Source: Ampullaceana balthica (lineage: Eukaryota; Mollusca; Gastropoda; Lymnaeidae). Taken from it: a stretch of DNA of 64,000 nt. The number at the start of each line of letters is the position of its first letter. The stretch's first letter is position 1. The notes below the pieces were generated by a model, which saw only the letters and a list, made by a program, of their open reading frames with translations, searched no databases and was not told the origin of the DNA. The translations under genes were made by a program, and so were the position numbers. Below, piece after piece: positions 12,501-21,500 of this stretch. The stretch is from the NCBI GenBank assembly GCA_944989445.1, contig CALYLW010000322.1, forward strand, positions 217,723-281,722, written 5' to 3'.

Positions 12501-15500
12501 GACTGAATCTGTATTAACTCAACTTTGCATCATAACCCTAGTGGGGGGGGAGGGGTGGGTGGGGGGAGGGGAGAGGGGAAAAGTCTGGTCACCGATTCGC
12601 TTGACCGAGCTCAGAGTGACACGTAAAATGTAAACAAAAGCGCCCGTCGCTTCGTTGGGTCGCCTAATTGCGTCAGCTCAAAATTTCACGTGGCAAAAAA
12701 ACAATAACAAACCGTGAATTAAAATTACATACCTCATATTAGGATAAACTAAAAATGCATTAATTTAATTACGGTACGTTCGAACGATCTGAAATTTTGA
12801 TACGATGCATTGTTAGGTCAGACGGGTCCGTGTGCCAAATTTCAGTTCGATCGGATCATGGGAAGTGGGTCATTTTTGACTTCTGTTTTTCCGCCCGCCC
12901 GCCGAGCCCAAGACAGAGAGAGAGAGAGAGAGACGGCTGCGAAGTTAATATAAGGGATTTAAAAAACAAACCCGTAAAAACAAAGTTTTTGACTATAAAT
13001 CCCTTATATATGAGACATAACTAACAGTATTGATTATTTTCAAACATTTACAGACTGACACCGAGTGATGTCCCTTGTCTTTAATAAATGGGGGTGGGAT
13101 GCGTGTCGGCACGACGGTCGGCGTCAACACGACGGTCGGCGTCAACTCAAACTCACGTGGAACTGGGCAGAAAAAAAACAATAACAAACAGTGAATTTTG
13201 AATTACATACCTCATATAAGGATAAACTAAAAATGCTCTAATTTAATTACGGTACGTTCGATCGATCTGAAATTTTGATACAATGCATTGTTAGGTTAGA
13301 TGGGTCCGTGTGCCAAATTTCAGTTTGATCGGATCATGGGAAGTGGGTCATTTTTGACTTCTGTTTTTCCGCCCGCCCGCCCGCCGAGCCCAAGACAGAC
13401 AGAGAGAGGGAGACGGCCGCGAAGTTAATATAAGGGATTTAAAAAGAAGGGGGGAGGATGGCAACGATGCTTCACTTGCTTTGTTCCAGCATAGAAAAAC
13501 ATATGATTAGTAGTGTAGTGGTTATCACATCCACCAATCACGTGGAAAGTCATGCGTTCAAGACACAGCACAAACACATTTCAAAATATATTTAACGTAT
13601 TTTTTTTGTTTAATGTTCTTTTCCATTTTATTTTTATTTTTATTTTTTATTTTTATTTTTTATTTTATATTTATTTTGTTTTTTTTTAAATTATTTTATT
13701 TGTATTATATATTTTTTTGCGAACATGACAAAACCTTGCTAGGGTAATCAAATCACAGTTTTTGGTTGCCAAGGGATGGTAGTAAAGGGTGGGGTAGGGA
13801 AGATAACAACAACCGCAGTGTACATGTCTCCACGTTCACTCTCTTTTTTTAATTACTTGGTGCTGCTCTTTGTGTCCGTTCTGTCACCCCCCCCCCAAAC
13901 ACTTTGCATATCTATGAGCTGCAGCGTATGCTACACCGCGTGTCGTTATTGTTATTGTTATTCTCTCTATATTTCATTTATTTAAATAATTTATTTGTAT
14001 TTCAATATTTCTACTATTATCATTATTTACTTATTTATGTTTGGTAAATTCAAAATCTACTTTATTTTGTCTGATATCAAAATATATACTTAAGTATCTG
14101 AGTCAGTATTCATTATATAATCATTAACGATTTTCAGAGGTCTAATATTATCAATATTTACTGAAGTGTGTCTTGTAAAATTTCTGGTTACGTTAGGAAT
14201 CAATAATCTATAATCAATAATCAATAATCTATACAAACTATTTCTTTTTAAAAAATAATAATAAAATCAATATCTAATTTAGCATGTCTGGTAACAAGAT
14301 TAAATATTGGTATATCTGATTTCATTCAAATCTACTTTAGTAACTACTATAGTAGCCTATATCTGCTATCTATATGTACATTTGCCTATTCGGTTAACTA
14401 TTAAAAAGTTAATTGTCAACTTGCAGAAGTTCTCACTGTCAATGTCAATGATGAACCAACAGAAAGAAATGACAAGGTTTTTATCTTAAAGAACTCAACC
14501 ATGACCATCGAGTGTCTGGCTAAAACTACCAACGACTCGATTATCTTGTCCATCAGGTTCAAAGATCACGTCATCATGATAGTTTCTAACCAATCACGGC
14601 TTGTGTATGACAAAGACAATGCCCAGTGCGAGGATGCTGGGAGATATAGCTGCAAGGTTGATTTTATTGACAGTGGAATTTCTGTGGAATATTTCATTTT
14701 TATAGATATGGATTGTAAGTTGTATGGAAGGTTTTATTTTCATTAATATGGATTTAAATTTTTAGTAATATTTCATTTTTATATATATTGATTGTAGATT
14801 TGAATTAAAATTTAATTCTCATGAAATATGGAATTTAAGTCTAACGCGATATTTCATTTTTATAGATGTGGATTGTAAATCAAAAATATTTTTAAAAATT
14901 TAATGGAATTATAGGTTTAAGGAGATGTGTGTGTCAGAAATCGGGGGAAAATACATTTTAAAGCATTTCTTGATTTCGATATATTTGGTTTCTAAAGCCA
15001 CTTTTAATTTAATAATAATAATAAATAGATACTTTAAATATCGCTGTATCCCAGGAAGGATTTGGGCTCACGGCGCTTTACATGAAGGTATTGAACTTGA
15101 ACTATCCCTTAACCTGTGGTTGGGTCGTTGGGGCATCATCGTGAACTGCTCACTATCTCACGCCTTTTGTCCCGGTCCTGTGCTGCCCTTTGAGAGTCGC
15201 TAAATGAAAGAACGGTCCACTCTTTAAAATCGTCCTCCCATCTCTTCTATTGTCTGCCTCTTTTCCTTCCTCCCTGGACAGTGCCTTGCAATATGGTCTT
15301 GCGAGACCTCCAGAACTTGTCAAGTGTCCATACCATCGTAGTTTCCTCTTTTAATGGAGGCGTGAAGGTCCTTGTAGGGGCCAATGACAGTAATTATTGT
15401 GTTGCGCACCGCTTCGTTTATGATGTGCGCTGTGTAGGAGATGTTCAATATCTTTCTGAAACATCTCATCTCTAGCGCATTGATTCTTCTTTGGAGGTCT

Positions 15501-18500
15501 GCAGTGAGCGTCCGCGCCTCACAGCCATACATGAAGACTGACATTGCAAGAGAGCCCATTAGTCGGATATTGGATCTCAAGGAGATTTTTTGCTTTGCAA
15601 CATTTGCTTTAGTTTACTCAATGCTGCCATTGTTTGGGCTACTCTGCCAAGAATTTCTGGCTTTGAGCCTTCGTCGGATATTATGACCCCTAGATACTTG
15701 AAGGTGGAGACCTCTTCGAGTTTATGCCCGTCTATCCGAATCTCACTTGTGAGTTTTCTATTTGCCATAACCTTGGTCTTTTCTGCATTTATTTCCATGC
15801 GTACGCCTTTGCTGTATTCTCTATCTTTGCAAGGAATTCTTTTAGTTCATCGTCGCTACCAGCTAGGCCGTCTATGTCAACGGCGAAGCGTAGGTTGGTC
15901 ATACTTCTCCCTCCGATGCTGAATGTTCCGACATGGTCTTCTAGCACATCTGTCATAATCATTTCAAGGAAGAGGTTGAAGAGGATGGGGAAAAGTAAGC
16001 ATCCTTGTCTGACACCAACAGTGATCTTGAACCAATCTCCCAGCTTGCTGTTGAAGAGTACTGCGCTGGTTGCTCTGTTGTATAGGTTCTTGATCACTTC
16101 AATGAGTTTTGCATTAATGTTGAATTTGTTCATAGTTGCCCACAGTGCCGTATGCCACACTCTGTCGAAGGCTTTTTTAAAGTCTATAAAGACATGTTAG
16201 AGGTCATTCTGGTGTTGGAGATGTTTTTACACAGAGCAATCGCAGGTTAATGATTTGCTCCGTTGTGCTTCTTAATTCTCTGAAGCCCGCCTGTACTTCT
16301 GAAATGATTTGCTCTGCTTGTGGTTTCAGTTTGTTTAATATGATCATAAGCATGACTTTGCTGGGGTGACTAAATAGGCTGATTGTATGGTAGTTCTGAC
16401 ACTTCTGTAGATTACCCTTTTTGGGAGCGTGATAACCAGCGATTGCGTCCAGGGGGTGTGCCATTTTCCTGTCTGCCAGATCTTGTTGCACATGTTAGTT
16501 AGGATGTTTATTACGGGTCATCTCCTGCCTGAATCAGTTCGCCTGGAATGTTGTCTGCTCCAGCTGATTTCTCATTTTTCAGTTTTCGTACAGCCAGCTC
16601 CACCTTGTCGCGGAGAATAGAATGCATGTCTGTGTTAGTTTACTTCGGGTAGTTGAGCACTGATGCATCGCCTTTGGAGTCTTCATTTTACAGCTCAGAA
16701 CAGTATTCTGTCCATCTTTTGAGAATTTCTTGTTCTTCTGTTATGCATTTTGCGGATGTATCTTGTGGGGTTGAGATACGACCTTGTTTGGTGGACGTCA
16801 AGTATTAACATTCATATAAGTAATAAATTAGCATTCTTACCATAACAGCCACATTAATTACAGTACATAACACAAAAAAGCAACTTTAATCATTACAAGA
16901 ATTGTTTCATTAATTTGGACAATAAATTTTGAAAAGATGTGTCTTAAGTGAAGTCTTGAAGGACTTGGTTTGAATACTAAGGATGTGTAGTGGTAGAGAA
17001 ATCCATTGTTTGGCTGCACAAAAATGGAACGACTCTTTGCCAAATATATACATATATATAAATATATGCATTACATTTTTATACTTTTTAAAATATATTA
17101 TTAACAATAATTTATTTAGGTGTTTTTAAGTCTATTTTGATACTTAATACTGTTTTTTTACCGACTCCATTCATGTACTTGAAAACGTCCAACCATGTTA
17201 TCAATGAGAAGCTGGATTTTTCCAGATTTAGATGAATATAAATTCCCGATATAAGTCCATAGTAACATTTATGTATTGTTGTATGTCTAGTGACTGTAAC
17301 ATTTATGTATTGTTGTATGTCTAGTGACTGTAACATTTTTGTATTGTTGTATGTCTAGTGACTGTAACATTTATGTATTGTTGTATGTCTAGTGACTGTA
17401 ACATTTATGTATTGTTGTATGTCTAATGACTGTAACATTTTTGTATTGTTGTATGTCTAGTGACTGTAACATTTATGTATTGTTGTATGTCTAGTGACTG
17501 TAACATTTTTTGTATTGTTGTATGTCTAGTGACTGTAACATTTATGTATTATTGTATGTCTAGTGACTGTAACATTTATGTATTGTTGTATGTCTAGTGA
17601 CTGTAACATTTTTGTATTGTTGTATGTCTAGTGACTGTAACATTTATGTATTGTTGTATGTCTAGTGACTGTAACATTTATGTATTGTTGTATGTCTAGT
17701 GACTGTAACATTTATGTATTGTTGTATGTCTAGTGACTGTAACATTTATGTATTGTTCTAGGTCCAGCGACTGTAATATTGGCTATTAACCAGATGGTAG
17801 CCACCCCCTCACATCATATCATGACAAGTGTGGGCTCAGATCTGTACTTTAACTGTACTGTAAATTACGCCAAGGAAGATTTTTATTTGGAAATTCTTAA
17901 GAATGACAAAGTTCTTACAAAACAGTATGACATCACTACTGTGACCTTTAACCTCTCGGTGTTTGGCTGCAATGACTCGGATGTCTACACCTGTCGATAT
18001 CATCAACTACATCCAGATATGACCACGAAGAGCTCACCTTTGTTTATAGGCGTGCACAATTGTGGGTGACTGTTGTGAAGCCTTTTTAAAAAAAAATTCA
18101 ATAATAAATAAAATGTATCTTTTTAAAAATACAATAAATCAAATCAAACTTGCATCGTATCAATATATTTTAAGAACTATTTCTTATAAAGGCATTTGTG
18201 TTTGTTTTTTCTTTTAATATTTTTGTGTGTCCCACAACTTTGTGGTCGTAGGGGATTCTAATGATTCCATTAGAAGTTTCTCGGGGATTAGTAGACCTTG
18301 GCGGAGCCCATCTCCTCTCCAAGTCAGCGGATGACTTTTTTAGCGAAAGTCATTCATCAACATTTGTATTGTGGCTTTAATGTGAGCTAGATCCCACGCC
18401 CCTCAGCTTGTGAGGCGATCACGCTATTGAATTCGCTATCCAGCTAAATAGGGATACGATTCCTAATTACGTTTTTAATCTTTGATATTTTTTAGCTTTT

Positions 18501-21500
18501 ATCTAAAATAAAAATAATACTCTAAGAAACTTTGGATTTCTAGTACTTTTCATTTCTGTTCCACAGGTCCAACCCACATTCTTTCGTTCGGTATCACTCA
18601 AAATGTAATGATGTATGATGATTCTGATGATGATGATTCCGAAGTTGATGGAATTTCTGGGGCAGATGAATTCCGATACTTGCGACCTGAAGTGAATGTG
18701 AAACTAGTTTGTAATGCTGAGACATATTCACGTCCGACAACTCTACTGATCAAGTCTGAGTATGGAAATGTTCTCAACAGCCAAGAAAACACGTCGGTCA
18801 TTGACCTTTATTCTAGTCACATGACGTGTAAGGACAAAGGAAAACTTGTGTGTCAAATCATGGACCATTTGAGAAATGAGACGGACTCGAAAACTTCACA
18901 CATATGGGTGCGAAGATGTGAGTTGACACTACGTTCCTTAGTAACCTTTAGTCACCATTAGTTACCACAGATAGATATTGGATGACATTGCATTGTATCA
19001 AAATTTCAGATCAATCGAATGTACCTTTATTAAATTAATGCATTTTTAGTTTATCTCTATATAGTTTCTGTATCTGTCTGCTATTGTTGACATCCACGCA
19101 ACATCGTAGTTAACACCAGCAATCGATGACCACATCCCATGTTTTACAACAAGGAGATTTCAGTTAGTTTCAGTCTGTAAATGTTTGTCGCACGATGCGT
19201 ATTATATTGAACATAATCAATACTTCAATAATCAATAATCAAAATGAAGCGACAAAACTCACCAAGGCATACACTTAGACTAAAAAGAATAATATAAATA
19301 GAGGTAAAAAGTAGATTTTTAAAAACAACTTTTTTATAAGTGAACTAAAGAGAAGAAAATAATTTAAAACGTATAAGTTCAAGTACTCTAATTTCACATG
19401 ACTAAAAACTTGTTGCCAGCGCTTATGAGGTTTTACATGCATAGTTCAGTCATTTAGTTCACTTATAGATCTCTCTTTTGCCTACTAAATTATAAATCTT
19501 TAGTTTTTATACCAAACACCTATCTTTGTGTTGTATTTCTAAATCAGAATGGGATTTTGAAGAATTCGCCTAACATGTGTAGTCATATGAAAGGAAAGTA
19601 CTTGAACTTATACATTTTGAATTATTTTCTTCTGTTTATTCCACCTATAAAAAACCCTGGTTTTTAAAAACCTTTTTTTTTAAACCACTATTTATAGTTT
19701 ATAAAATGTAATGGTTTTATCTATCAGGCAGGCTTCTTTTAATTAATATATAACACGAATCATTTGACAAAAAGGAATGAGGTAAAATTGGTTTTTGAAA
19801 AATGCTAATAAAAATGGTTCGCTTCGACGTCTTTCCACCAGTCATTATTTATTTATCACCAGTTATTTAGTTTTTATTAACACCTCTTCTATACTTCCCA
19901 TTAGTTTTTAATTGATAAGCTTTATACAATTTATGAAAATAACAATTGTTTTTCTTTTTCTACCACCATTTGGATCATTTATTAAAATTGGATCCAACCA
20001 TATGTTTTTAAAATTCTTATAAATTATTAGTAAATGGATAACATGTAAACGGGGTATGATTTAGCCTGACAGGACTTAACAAAACAGTGAAAGTTTTGAC
20101 AAAGAGCCTTCCTCAACGAACAAACAATACACAAATAAAACGAAAATAAATAAATAAAACATAAAAACTTAGCTGCGGTGAAATCCAACGAGTCAATGAA
20201 GGCAATGTTCACTTATAAATTCTTACACCTTATCCCCCCTCCCACACACACAATTAGCTAAAATACGTCACATTGGATCCAGGTGACCTAAGAAAAACGT
20301 TAAAATGATTTTCTTAAAATAAACTCACGTCTTTTATGTAAGTTATCATTATGTACCTTATCATTATGTAACTTATCATTATGTAACTTATCATTATGTA
20401 ACTTATCATTATGTAACTTATCATTATGAAACTTATCATTATGTAACTTATCATTATGTAACTTATCATTATGTAACTTATCATTATGTAACTTATCATT
20501 ATGTAACTTATCATTATGTAACTTATCATTATGTAACTTATCATTATGTAACTTATCATTATGTAACTTATCATTATGTAACTTATCATTATGTAACTTA
20601 TCATTATGTAACTTATCATTATGTAACTTATCATTATGTAACTTATCATTATGTAACTTATCATTATGTAACTTATCATTATGTAACTTATCATTATGTA
20701 ACTTATCATTATGTAACTTATCATTATGTAACTTATCATTATGTAACTTATCATTATGTAACTTATCATTATGTAACTTATCATTATGTAACTTATCATT
20801 ATGTAACTTATCATTATGTAACTTATCATTATGTAACTTATCATTATGTAACTTATCATTATGTAACTTATCATTATGTAACTTATCATTATGTAATATT
20901 TCGCTAGGTGAACCAACTTTGTGTCGCCACCAAAACCATTTCAAACGACTCCACCCACATCTGTCACACAACGTGACAGCCGTCTTCTGTTTTATGATGG
21001 ACAGAACGTTGCACAGAATCAATGAAATACAACTGTTCCACGACGGAAGACTATTGGAGACGAACTCCACAAGTAAACACGTCATAAACATCAAGGCTGA
21101 CAGGACAAACCATTATCAATACACTTTAGATGTGAAACTTGTCAATGTTCAAGTTGAAGATATCGGGAAGTATGTCATCCTACTAATATTTAATGACAGA
21201 ACTGTGTTGACATTTTTTATAACAGTTCAGAAGTCCGGTGAGTCAATACAATGTTTTAAATAATTAGAGTACTTTTCTACTTTTCTCAAAAGAGGAATAT
21301 TTCTTTTTATTAAATCCCTTCTGTTTTTTCTTTTAATTTTTTTTTGTTCAAATCGTATATGTTATGAAATTACGCTTTAAAAAATTATAATAAGTATTAT
21401 AGACATGGTAAAACTATTTTTAATCAGATTGTTAAACAGTTTCATTTTTCACTTCAAAACTTTTATTTGTATGAGCCATGAGAACCTGGAATGAATTTAA

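Noticed and set aside
12797..13187. Short frames around the duplicated repeat
   Set aside because: They overlap an interspersed repeat present in two local copies and contain simple (ag)n sequence.
15281..16200. Plus-strand frames of 64-158 codons
   Set aside because: Shadows of the LINE reverse transcriptase read on the minus strand.
20300..21094. 264- and 200-codon minus-strand frames with LHNDK or MISYI repeats
   Set aside because: Produced by the 15-bp intronic minisatellite; the real exon here (20908-21237) is on the + strand.
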